From contig NZ_FQWC01000006.1 in NCBI RefSeq assembly GCF_900129555.1, positions 62,001 through 126,000 of the forward strand: 64,000 nucleotides of DNA, given 5' to 3'. The position numbers and the translations under genes were made by a program. The stretch's first letter is position 1. Every line of letters starts with the position of its first letter. The stretch is from Flavobacterium defluvii. GTDB taxonomy: Bacteria; Bacteroidota; Bacteroidia; Flavobacteriales; Flavobacteriaceae. Below are positions 32,854 to 40,483 of this stretch, in pieces. Under the pieces are notes generated by a model. That model saw only the letters and a program-made list of their open reading frames with translations. It had not been told where the DNA came from and did not search any database.

Positions 32854-33001
32854 TTTTTTGATAAACTTAATAAATTATTGATGTTGCTTAGACAAAAAAG
32901 TAATTTTAACACTTAATTTTTCACAAAACTCAAACAATTATAAATTTCATTACTAAAACAAAATATTTTATAACAAAAAATTAATTAATCATAATCGACA
33001 T

Positions 33002-34333
33002 TTATAGTTCATCCTCGAGCTTAAATCTAAACTTCAAAAGTAGACTGTTTCTTTCGACTTCTAAACTTATCCATTTATCTTCTTCGGATTTCAAAAGCTG
33101 ATTGATTTGCTGTAAAGAATATTTATATGGCATTTCACCATTAATAGAAGTAATAATATCTCCTTTTTGTAATCCGCATTTTTCGGCTGCTGATTTTTTT
33201 CTGATATTAACAATTTCATATATGGGTTTCAAAGAAAATTTATATCTAAAATTGCCTCCACTATTATTATTCTGGTTTGTTTCTCCTTCGTTTAAGGATA
33301 CAGCAACTTTTACAGTTTCTAAATGTACAGTTTCCTGAACCCATTGTAATCCATTATGTTGAATTGTAATTCCGCTTTTATTATATGTAAACGGTTCTTT
33401 AAATTTATTGTTCTTCTTTAAAAACATTTTTTTATCTGCATAATCTAAAACCACTGTAAATCTTTTTAGAATTTCTCCTCCTACCGAGCCTATACGATCC
33501 GGAACCATTTTAACATTTCGAATAGAACTAGAATCCGGAAAGGCAACAATTGGTTTTTTAAACTCAAATTCATCAATTATAAATTTTTGAATTCTGGCGC
33601 GATGCCCTTCGATGTCACCGCTAAACCCTTTTCCCAGAAAATCGGGGAAATTCTTTTTTGGAAGTTTGATTTTATTATTTTCAAAAACCCAAAACGCATC
33701 GCTATTACCTATATCAATTAGCAATTTTGCCGGAATTTCTTCGTTGTCTACAACTGCAGTTGTTTCAATATAAGGTTTTGATTTTTCGATAGTAATGGGT
33801 ATACTTTTAAAGTTTCTGTCCAATTTTTTCCGAAACGATTCATTATTTGTATGTACAATGACTTTTTTCTTTTCATAATTAACTTCTACCAAATTATTTT
33901 TAAAAAACTTATGTCCAATGATACCATTTACAGGAATACCTATATGTGATGATAAATTAAAACTTTGATCGAGAATCACAAATAACATATGATTATCAGA
34001 TCGCAATCCGTGTGTTTCAAAAGTATTCTTTGTCGATTTCAAACCTTCAATTTCACTTTCAGAACCTAAACCTCTAAGTCTGATTTTCTCAACATTATTA
34101 AATTTTACTTCCTGCATTTCATCCATACTGAACAAAATGGTTTCTTCGACACCAGAATCTAATAGAAAATTCAGTTCGACACCATTTACTTTAATCGGAA
34201 TAAAAATGAGATTATTTATCAATTTAAAAGGGATTACCGCCTTTTGTTTATTATTTTGAATAATAAAACTATCTTGAGATTTAACACAAAAAGGTAAGAA
34301 TAACCCAAAAAACAACACAATATATTTTTTCAT
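33002..34333 (-). CDS. Retropepsin-like aspartyl protease with C-terminal PDZ domain
   Basis: 443 residues from the ATG at 34333; the longer frame begins with TTG two codons earlier. A signal peptide (KKYIVLFFGLFLPFCVKSQ) leads to two pepsin-like halves: FLLDSGVEET with catalytic Asp59, and KLLIDIGNSDAFW with Asp207, where the usual D-T/S-G is D-I-G. FIIDEF and DRIGSVGGEILKRFTVVLDY complete the second lobe. A PDZ domain follows at about 370-443 (CGLQKGDIITSINGE). Such exported proteins are common in Bacteroidetes; substrates are unknown. The altered second motif may weaken activity. Monocistronic, upstream of but not coupled to the type IX cluster. Confidence 0.8.
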   Translation of the reverse strand: MKKYIVLFFGLFLPFCVKSQDSFIIQNNKQKAVIPFKLINNLIFIPIKVNGVELNFLLDSGVEETILFSMDEMQEVKFNNVEKIRLRGLGSESEIEGLKSTKNTFETHGLRSDNHMLFVILDQSFNLSSHIGIPVNGIIGHKFFKNNLVEVNYEKKKVIVHTNNESFRKKLDRNFKSIPITIEKSKPYIETTAVVDNEEIPAKLLIDIGNSDAFWVFENNKIKLPKKNFPDFLGKGFSGDIEGHRARIQKFIIDEFEFKKPIVAFPDSSSIRNVKMVPDRIGSVGGEILKRFTVVLDYADKKMFLKKNNKFKEPFTYNKSGITIQHNGLQWVQETVHLETVKVAVSLNEGETNQNNNSGGNFRYKFSLKPIYEIVNIRKKSAAEKCGLQKGDIITSINGEMPYKYSLQQINQLLKSEEDKWISLEVERNSLLLKFRFKLEDEL

Positions 34334-34456
34334 TGACAATATTTTATTATAAAATTAGTAAATATATTTATTATTGTTAGATTTTTATAAGATAGTATAT
34401 TCTTTAAATTAAATTCGAAAAAAAAGCGCAAATTTGCACTTCAATAATTTATACTC

Positions 34457-35653
34457 ATGCCTACAATTTCACACAAGGGAAGAAACATGCCCGAATCTCC
34501 GATACGCAAGCTGGCTCCTTTTGCAGATTTAGCAAAGCAAAAAGGACACAAGGTGTATCACTTAAACATTGGTCAACCGGATATCAAGACACCGGAAGTG
34601 GCCATCGAGGCGGTAAAAAATATTGATTTGAGTATTATAGAATACAGTCCGTCTGCCGGATATGAAAGCTATAGAAAAAAATTAGCTCATTTTTACCAGC
34701 GCCAAAATGTAAACGTTAACACAGAAGACATCATTGTAACTACTGGTGGCTCTGAAGCCTTACTTTTTGCACTGGCCACAATTACTGATCCGGGAGATGA
34801 AATCATTATTCCTGAACCTTTTTATGCTAATTACCATGCATTTGCATCTTCTACAAGCGCAACTGTAGTACCGCTCGTTTCGACTATCGAAACCGGATTT
34901 GCCCTGCCAAGTATTGAAGAAGTTGAAAAATTAATTACACCAAAAACAAAAGCCATTCTGATTTGCAATCCTGGAAATCCGACTGGATATTTATACTCTG
35001 AAGCCGAAATTAAGCAACTGGCTCATTTAATTAAAAAACACGATTTATACTTAATCGCAGATGAAGTTTATCGTGAGTTTTTATACGATGGAGATGATGT
35101 ACATTTTTCAGTAATGAATTTAGAAGATGTTCAGCAAAACGTCATTATGGTCGATTCTGTTTCAAAGCGTTACAGTATGTGCGGAGCAAGAATTGGATGT
35201 TTGGTTACTAAAAACAAACAAGTTCTGGCAACTGTAATGAAATTTGCTCAGGCACGTTTGAGTCCGCCAACCATTGAGCAAATTGCCTGCGAAGCTGCAA
35301 TTGACACACCTCAAAGTTATTTTGATGAAGTAATTGGTGAATATAAAGAGCGTCGTAATACTTTAATTTCAGAATTGAATAAAATCGAAGGTGTAATTGT
35401 AACAAAACCTAAAGGAGCCTTTTACTGCATTGCCGAATTACCAATTAAGGATTCTGATGATTTTGCGCAATGGTTATTAGAAAGTTACAATTTAAATGGC
35501 GAAACGGTTATGATTGCTCCTGCAAAAGGATTTTATTCAACTCCGGGAATGGGATTAAATCAGGTGCGAATTGCATACGTTTTAAACAAAAAAGATCTTA
35601 TTACAGCAGTAAATATCTTAAAAGAGGCTTTACTAGTGTACAACAATAGATAA
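34457..35653 (+). CDS. Class I/II pyridoxal-phosphate aminotransferase
   Basis: 398 residues. The catalytic lysine is Lys237 in VDSVSKRYSMCGARIG. Other family blocks are NPGNPTG (171-177), ADEVYREF (201-208) with the Asp that contacts the pyridine nitrogen, and YSPSAGYESYRKKLA near the N-terminus. It resembles aspartate/aromatic aminotransferases of fold type I; substrate range cannot be fixed from sequence. A second ATG is at codon 11 (MPESPIRKL), but the first gives the usual N-terminal arm. Cytoplasmic. Ends in a strong hairpin terminator. Confidence 0.92.
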   Translation: MPTISHKGRNMPESPIRKLAPFADLAKQKGHKVYHLNIGQPDIKTPEVAIEAVKNIDLSIIEYSPSAGYESYRKKLAHFYQRQNVNVNTEDIIVTTGGSEALLFALATITDPGDEIIIPEPFYANYHAFASSTSATVVPLVSTIETGFALPSIEEVEKLITPKTKAILICNPGNPTGYLYSEAEIKQLAHLIKKHDLYLIADEVYREFLYDGDDVHFSVMNLEDVQQNVIMVDSVSKRYSMCGARIGCLVTKNKQVLATVMKFAQARLSPPTIEQIACEAAIDTPQSYFDEVIGEYKERRNTLISELNKIEGVIVTKPKGAFYCIAELPIKDSDDFAQWLLESYNLNGETVMIAPAKGFYSTPGMGLNQVRIAYVLNKKDLITAVNILKEALLVYNNR

Positions 35654-35674
35654 AACAAACTAAACTTAAACTTT

Positions 35675-35716
35675 CAAAAGACAATAACTAATCCTGTTAT
35701 TGTCTTTTGTTTTTGG
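35675..35716 (+). terminator. Strong hairpin terminator after the aminotransferase gene
   Basis: A perfect 14-pair stem (CAAAAGACAATAAC / GTTATTGTCTTTTG) with a 7-base loop, followed by T-rich sequence. Confidence 0.88.
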
Positions 35717-35838
35717 ATCAATTTTAAATTATATCTAAAAAGGATCGATTAAATAATAAAAACCATAGAAAAGGTTTCCTATTTATTAATTATCTTTACC
35801 GCCTTAAAAAGATATACCCATTATAATAGTAGTTTTTA

Positions 35839-36510
35839 ATGATAAATAACGAAGATTTTTTAGACGAAATAGGTGACAGTCATTTCAGCAGTAATGCAAA
35901 AAACCCTCTAAGAGCGGATGCTTTTGATATAACTGATGAAGAAAAAATAGAAAAAATTAAAAAAGATGTTGAAAACATTCTGCAAACTTTAGGAATGGAT
36001 TTGACTGATGACAGCATAAAAGGTACTCCAAACCGAGTAGCTAAAATGTTTGTAAAAGAAATTTTTGGAGGTCTTAACCCTGCAAAACAACCAAAAGCTT
36101 CAACTTTTGATAATAATTACAAATACGGTGAAATGTTAGTTGAGAAAAACATTACCGTTTATTCTACCTGCGAACACCACTTACTGCCAATTATTGGGCG
36201 TGCTCACGTTGCTTATATTTCAAGCGGAAGAGTTATTGGTTTATCAAAAATGAACCGTATTGTTGAATATTATGCAAAAAGACCTCAGGTTCAGGAGCGT
36301 TTAACTATGCAGATTGTTCAGGAACTTCAAAAAGCTTTAGGTACAGAAGATGTTGCCTGCGTTATCGATGCAAAACACCTTTGTGTTAACTCAAGAGGTA
36401 TCAAAGATATCGAAAGCAGTACAGTAACTTCTGAATTCGGAGGAAAATTCAAAGAACCTCAAACAAAAAGAGAGTTTCTTGATTATATTAAACTAGATAC
36501 ACACTTTTAA
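35839..36510 (+). CDS. folE: GTP cyclohydrolase I
   Basis: 223 residues. It converts GTP to dihydroneopterin triphosphate, the first step of tetrahydrofolate synthesis. The zinc and catalytic residues are visible: CEHHLLP (111-117) and a second zinc Cys in HLCVNSRG (180-187). The N-terminal 45 residues are an acidic extension usual for this group. Cytoplasmic homodecamer by family knowledge. First gene of a run with the four-helix-bundle gene, cysS, yidD and lgt on the same strand; only the first gap contains repeats. Confidence 0.97.
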   Translation: MINNEDFLDEIGDSHFSSNAKNPLRADAFDITDEEKIEKIKKDVENILQTLGMDLTDDSIKGTPNRVAKMFVKEIFGGLNPAKQPKASTFDNNYKYGEMLVEKNITVYSTCEHHLLPIIGRAHVAYISSGRVIGLSKMNRIVEYYAKRPQVQERLTMQIVQELQKALGTEDVACVIDAKHLCVNSRGIKDIESSTVTSEFGGKFKEPQTKREFLDYIKLDTHF

Positions 36511-36514
36511 AAAA

Positions 36515-36545
36515 GTTTATTGTTTTTAGTTAATAGTTTGTTGTT
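36515..36545. repeat. TTTATTGTTT/TTTGTTGTT repeat, left flank of the four-helix-bundle gene
   Basis: GTTTATTGTTTTTAGTTAAT followed by AGTTTGTTGTT runs right up to the ATG at 36546. It is an inverted, diverged partner of the repeat at 36950-36985. Confidence 0.7.
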
Positions 36546-36935
36546 ATGGCGAAAATTGAAAAATTTGAAGATCTGGAAATCTGGAGACTTGCTCGAGAAA
36601 TTTGTCAGCAAATTGAATTTCTAATTCAAAATACGAATCTAAAAACAAACTATTCTCTTAAAGATCAAATTGACAGAAGTTCTGGTTCAGTTATGGATAA
36701 TATAGCCGAAGGATTTGAACGAAATGGAAATAGAGAATTCATTAATTTTCTAAGTATTGCGAAAGGATCTATTGGAGAAGTAAAATCACAATCATACAGA
36801 GCATTTGATAAAAAATTGATCAGCGAAGAACAACATTTAAAATTAAATGAAATGGCTGAGCTTGTAAAAAACAAAATTGGAGCAATGATGAACTATTTAA
36901 ACAAATGTGAAATCAAGGGGCTAAAATTCAAATAA
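36546..36935 (+). CDS. Four-helix-bundle protein (23S rRNA intervening-sequence family)
   Basis: 129 residues, matching the four-helix-bundle family first found in intervening sequences of 23S rRNA genes and related to the Avd protein of retroelements. Signatures are FEDLEIWRLAREI (7-19), the helix-2 block DQIDRSSGSVMDNIAEGFER (40-59) and FLSIAKGSIGEVKSQ (about 68-82). Function is unknown; such genes often sit alone in intergenic positions. Here it splits the folE-cysS pair and is bracketed by related TTTATTGTTT/TTTGTTGTT repeats on both sides, as if inserted as a unit with its repeats. Confidence 0.9.
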   Translation: MAKIEKFEDLEIWRLAREICQQIEFLIQNTNLKTNYSLKDQIDRSSGSVMDNIAEGFERNGNREFINFLSIAKGSIGEVKSQSYRAFDKKLISEEQHLKLNEMAELVKNKIGAMMNYLNKCEIKGLKFK

Positions 36936-36949
36936 AATTTGCCTCCAAA

Positions 36950-36985
36950 ACAATAAACAATAAACCACGAACAACAAACAATTAA
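36950..36985. repeat. ACAATAAACAAT/AACAACAAAC repeat, right flank of the four-helix-bundle gene
   Basis: Copies of CAATAAACAATAAAC and AACAACAAACAATT lie 14 bases after the stop and 8 bases before cysS. They are inverted relative to the left flank, and in the same sense as valS codons 440-449. Confidence 0.7.
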
Positions 36986-36993
36986 GTAAAAAT

Positions 36994-38472
36994 ATGCCAC
37001 TATACAGCAGTCAACCCCTAAAAATATACAACTCACTTTCGGGTGAAAAAGAAAATTTCAAACCAATCCATGAAGGAAATGTTGGAATGTATGTTTGTGG
37101 ACCAACAGTTTATAGTAATGTGCATTTAGGAAACGTAAGGACTTTTATGTCTTTTGACGTAATTTTCAGATACTTTTTACATCTTGATTACAAAGTTCGC
37201 TATGTGCGTAATATTACCGATGTTGGACATATTGTAGATGATGTTGATGAAGGTGAAGATAAAATTGCTAAAAAAGCACGTTTAGAGCAATTAGAACCTA
37301 TGGAAGTTGTACAGCGCTATACTGTTGATTTTCATGATATTCTAAAAGCTTTCAATTTTTTACCTCCAAGTATTGAGCCAACTGCAACGGGTCATATTAT
37401 TGAACAAATCGAAATCATCAAAAAAATCATTGATACCGGTATTGGTTACGTTGCTAACGGATCTGTTTATTTTGATGTTGTAAAATATAACGAAACCAAC
37501 AATTACGGTGTTCTAAGCGGGCGAAATATCGAAGATATGCTTGCGAATACCCGTGACCTTGACGGACAATCTGATAAAAGAAATCCGCAGGATTTTGCGC
37601 TTTGGAAAAGAGCTGAGCCAGAACATATCATGAGATGGCCATCTCCTTGGAGCGATGGTTTCCCGGGATGGCACTTAGAATGTACTGCAATGAGTACTAA
37701 GTATCTAGGAAACCATTTTGATATTCACGGAGGTGGAATGGATTTAAAATTCCCTCACCACGAATGCGAAATTGCGCAAAACGAAGCATGCACTGGGCAA
37801 TCGCCTGTAAATTACTGGATGCATGCCAATATGCTTACCTTAAACGGAAAGAAAATGGCAAAATCAACCGGAAACAATATTTTACCGGGAGAAATTTTAA
37901 GTGGAGACAATACAATCTTAAGTAAAGCCTTTTCTGCATCAGTAACTAGATTTTTCATGTTACAAGCGCATTACAGAAGTATTTTAGATTTTTCAGATGA
38001 TGCGATTACTGCAGCCGAAAAAGGATACAAAAGATTAATGGAAGCTCTAGATGCATTACCATCTATAAATGCTGGTTCTACAAGCTCTGTTGATTTTTCA
38101 GCATGGAAACAAGCTTGTTACGATGCGATGAATGACGATTTTAACACACCAATTTTAATTGCTCAATTGTTTGAAGCTGTTCGTTATATCAATTTATTAA
38201 AAGAAGGTAAAGAAACTATTTCTCCAGAAGATTTAAAAACATTCTCAGCAGCTTTAAATGCTTTTGTTTTTGATGTTTTAGGATTAAGTGACGAAAAAGC
38301 TGCTGACAGCAATAATGATAAATTAGAAGGTGTTGTAAATATGCTTATCGGAATGAGAAATCAGGCAAGAGCAGATAAAAACTTCGCACTTTCTGATCAA
38401 ATCCGCGATCAGTTAATTGCTTTAGGAATTCAGTTGAAAGACGGAAAAGAAGGAACAAGTTTCTCAATCTAA
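36994..38472 (+). CDS. cysS: Cysteinyl-tRNA synthetase
   Basis: 492 residues. Class Ia: [17 protein letters not shown] carries both a zinc Cys and the HIGH-type motif (H-L-G-N), and KKMAKSTGN near 286 is the KMSKS motif. The other zinc ligands are in WHLECTAMS and [10 protein letters not shown]. The C-terminal helical bundle recognises tRNA-Cys. The start ATG is followed by [14 protein letters not shown], the usual N-terminus. Cytoplasmic. Followed by yidD after 22 bases. Confidence 0.97.
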   Translation: MPLYSSQPLKIYNSLSGEKENFKPIHEGNVGMYVCGPTVYSNVHLGNVRTFMSFDVIFRYFLHLDYKVRYVRNITDVGHIVDDVDEGEDKIAKKARLEQLEPMEVVQRYTVDFHDILKAFNFLPPSIEPTATGHIIEQIEIIKKIIDTGIGYVANGSVYFDVVKYNETNNYGVLSGRNIEDMLANTRDLDGQSDKRNPQDFALWKRAEPEHIMRWPSPWSDGFPGWHLECTAMSTKYLGNHFDIHGGGMDLKFPHHECEIAQNEACTGQSPVNYWMHANMLTLNGKKMAKSTGNNILPGEILSGDNTILSKAFSASVTRFFMLQAHYRSILDFSDDAITAAEKGYKRLMEALDALPSINAGSTSSVDFSAWKQACYDAMNDDFNTPILIAQLFEAVRYINLLKEGKETISPEDLKTFSAALNAFVFDVLGLSDEKAADSNNDKLEGVVNMLIGMRNQARADKNFALSDQIRDQLIALGIQLKDGKEGTSFSI

Positions 38473-38494
38473 AAAAGAAAAAATCTAATAAATC

Positions 38495-38734
38495 ATGAAA
38501 GTTATTACGCCATTTGTTTTATTAGTACGCTTTTATCAAACTGCGATTTCACCTTTTACGCCCGCTTCATGCCGATTTGAACCAACGTGTTCAACATACA
38601 TGATTCAGGCTTTACAAACTCACGGATTATTTTACGGAGGGTATTTAGGAATAAAGAGAATTTTAAGCTGTCATCCATGGGGAAGGTCAGGTTACGATCC
38701 CGTTCCAGAAAAGAAATGTTCACACAAACATTAA
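38495..38734 (+). CDS. yidD: Membrane protein insertion efficiency factor YidD
   Basis: 79 residues, normal length. It has the conserved block [16 protein letters not shown] (25-40), with both cysteines, and [15 protein letters not shown] near the C-terminus. The family is membrane-associated through an amphipathic N-terminal helix and assists insertion of inner-membrane proteins together with YidC. In the same run as cysS and lgt. Confidence 0.95.
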   Translation: MKVITPFVLLVRFYQTAISPFTPASCRFEPTCSTYMIQALQTHGLFYGGYLGIKRILSCHPWGRSGYDPVPEKKCSHKH

Positions 38735-38801
38735 CTTTTTATAAAGATTTGATCCGTATTTAATAGCTATTTTTACAAAACACAATAAAAACATATACTC
38801 T

Positions 38802-39734
38802 ATGACACAACCTTTAAACATCGTTTGGAATCCTTCTGAAGGAATTGATTTAGGATTTTTTATGATTCGCTATTACAGTTTAATGTTCGTAATTGCTTTT
38901 GGTTTAGGCTGGTTCCTAATGAAAAAGATTTTCGAGCGCGAAAATGAATCTTTAGACAAATTAGATTCTTTATTTGTTTGGACAGTTTTAGCAACGTTAA
39001 TTGGAGCTCGTTTAGGACATGTTTTCTTTTATGACTGGGAATATTTCAGAAATCATTTACTGGAAATCTTTTTACCATTTAAATTCGAGCCAAAATTTGA
39101 ATTTACAGGATTTCAGGGTTTAGCAAGCCACGGAGCAGCAATTGCAATTATTGTGGCAATGTATTATTATAGCAAAGTAATCTTAAAACGTCCATTATTA
39201 TGGATTTTAGACCGTGTGGTAATTCCTGTTGCAAGTGGTGCCATCTTTGTACGTTTAGGAAATTTCTTCAATTCTGAAATTATCGGTCACGAAACAACAT
39301 CTGCATTTGGAATTCGTTTTCTACATGACAAATTCAGCAAAGCAGACACAGTAAACGCTACAAAAATTGCTAATCCAAAAGAAGCTTATAATGCCATAGC
39401 CACAGACCCTAAATTTGCAAATTTACTAGCAGAAGTACCAGCAAAGCACCCAACACAATTGTACGAGGCATTTTGTTATATTTTCGTATTTGCTGCTTTA
39501 TATTTCTTATATTGGAAAACTAATGCAAGACTTAAATCAGGATATCTTTTTGGATTGTTTTTAGTGCTTTTATTTGTAGTACGCTTTATTGTAGAATTTG
39601 TAAAAGAAAGCCAAGGCGGTATTGAAAAAGAATTAGGTTTGTTCTCAACCGGACAATGGCTAAGTATTCCATTCATTATTATTGGTCTTTTCTTTATCAT
39701 TAGAGCGCAAAGAAATCCTTTAGCAGCTTCTTAA
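38802..39734 (+). CDS. lgt: Prolipoprotein diacylglyceryl transferase
   Basis: 310 residues with about seven membrane helices. It moves diacylglycerol from phosphatidylglycerol to the lipobox cysteine, the first step of lipoprotein maturation; several lipoproteins in this window would be its substrates. Signatures: IGARLGHVFFYDWEYF, the SHGAAIAI helix (about 109-116), and RLGNFFNSEIIG (the Lgt signature with its essential Arg and Asn). It is slightly longer than proteobacterial forms because of an insertion after the signature (about 167-205), which is common in this phylum. Last gene of the folE-lgt run. Confidence 0.95.
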   Translation: MTQPLNIVWNPSEGIDLGFFMIRYYSLMFVIAFGLGWFLMKKIFERENESLDKLDSLFVWTVLATLIGARLGHVFFYDWEYFRNHLLEIFLPFKFEPKFEFTGFQGLASHGAAIAIIVAMYYYSKVILKRPLLWILDRVVIPVASGAIFVRLGNFFNSEIIGHETTSAFGIRFLHDKFSKADTVNATKIANPKEAYNAIATDPKFANLLAEVPAKHPTQLYEAFCYIFVFAALYFLYWKTNARLKSGYLFGLFLVLLFVVRFIVEFVKESQGGIEKELGLFSTGQWLSIPFIIIGLFFIIRAQRNPLAAS

Positions 39735-39753
39735 TCAGGAATTCAAAAAATAT

Positions 39754-39789
39754 AAAACTCCAGTATTTCGACATACTGGAGTTTTTTTT
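39754..39789 (+). terminator. Hairpin terminator after lgt
   Basis: CTCCAGTAT / ATACTGGAG stem with an 8-base loop and an eight-base T-run. It overlaps the end of the convergent PagL-like gene by about 2 bases. Confidence 0.9.
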
Positions 39790-40399
39790 ATAATGGATAG
39801 GAAATACCAAATTCAATGTTTTTAGTATTATAACCTGCATTTGTACTTCCTAAACCTGCATTAGAAACATGCCTGACTTCTGGTCTAATATCAAATTGTA
39901 TTTTCTTCCATTTTAAAGAAAAACCAACCGCTAAAACATCTGCGAAAGCAAAACCACCAGACATTCTTTCAGTTTCAGTATCTGTAATCATCGGGCCAAC
40001 ACTTCCTAAAAGATAAACCGAAATGTTTTTACTAACAGGTTTTCGAATCAAAAAACCTAAATTCAGAACATATTCATGAATATCTTTTAGCTTGGTATAT
40101 TCTTCTCTTTTTTGTTCGAAATCAGGAGTTTCTGGTTTTACAAAATAAAAATTCAGTAATTGGTGTTTTGCAAAATTAATCTCCGGCTGAACTAAAATCT
40201 CATACTGAAAATGTTTTGTTTCTTTCAATTTATAATACAATTGTGCTTTATAAAAATGATTTACAAAAGTGTAATCTTTATTATTGAATTCACTTCCGAA
40301 ACCATAATTAAAACCAAGCAAGAGTCTTGAATCATTATTTTGTGCATGTATTTTCAATACGATAAAAAGCAATAAATACAGAAGTATTCTTATAATCAT
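39788..40399 (-). CDS. PagL-like lipid A deacylase / acyloxyacyl hydrolase
   Basis: 203 residues from the ATG at 40399; the longer frame begins with TTG two codons earlier. A signal peptide (MIIRILLYLLLFIVLKIHAQ) is followed by an eight-strand-type barrel. The C-terminal motif RHVSNAGLGSTNAGYNTKN supplies the PagL His and Ser (His177, Ser179), and NIEFGISYPL ends in a membrane strand. Family members remove a 3-O-acyl chain from lipid A in the outer membrane. The catalytic Glu cannot be fixed with certainty; Glu198 (ATG numbering 196), two residues after KN, is a candidate. Monocistronic. Confidence 0.85.
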   Translation of the reverse strand: MIIRILLYLLLFIVLKIHAQNNDSRLLLGFNYGFGSEFNNKDYTFVNHFYKAQLYYKLKETKHFQYEILVQPEINFAKHQLLNFYFVKPETPDFEQKREEYTKLKDIHEYVLNLGFLIRKPVSKNISVYLLGSVGPMITDTETERMSGGFAFADVLAVGFSLKWKKIQFDIRPEVRHVSNAGLGSTNAGYNTKNIEFGISYPL

Positions 40400-40431
40400 A
40401 GGCAATTTTAAAATTCATTTAAATATAGTAC

Positions 40432-40466
40432 AAAAAAAGATCCGGCTTTCACCGGATCTTTTTTAT
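40432..40466 (-). terminator. Hairpin terminator after secDF
   Basis: AAGATCCGG / CCGGATCTT stem with a 6-base loop and A/T runs on both sides, between the secDF stop and the start of the PagL-like gene. Confidence 0.88.
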
Positions 40467-40483
40467 TATAATTTAAGCAGTAA

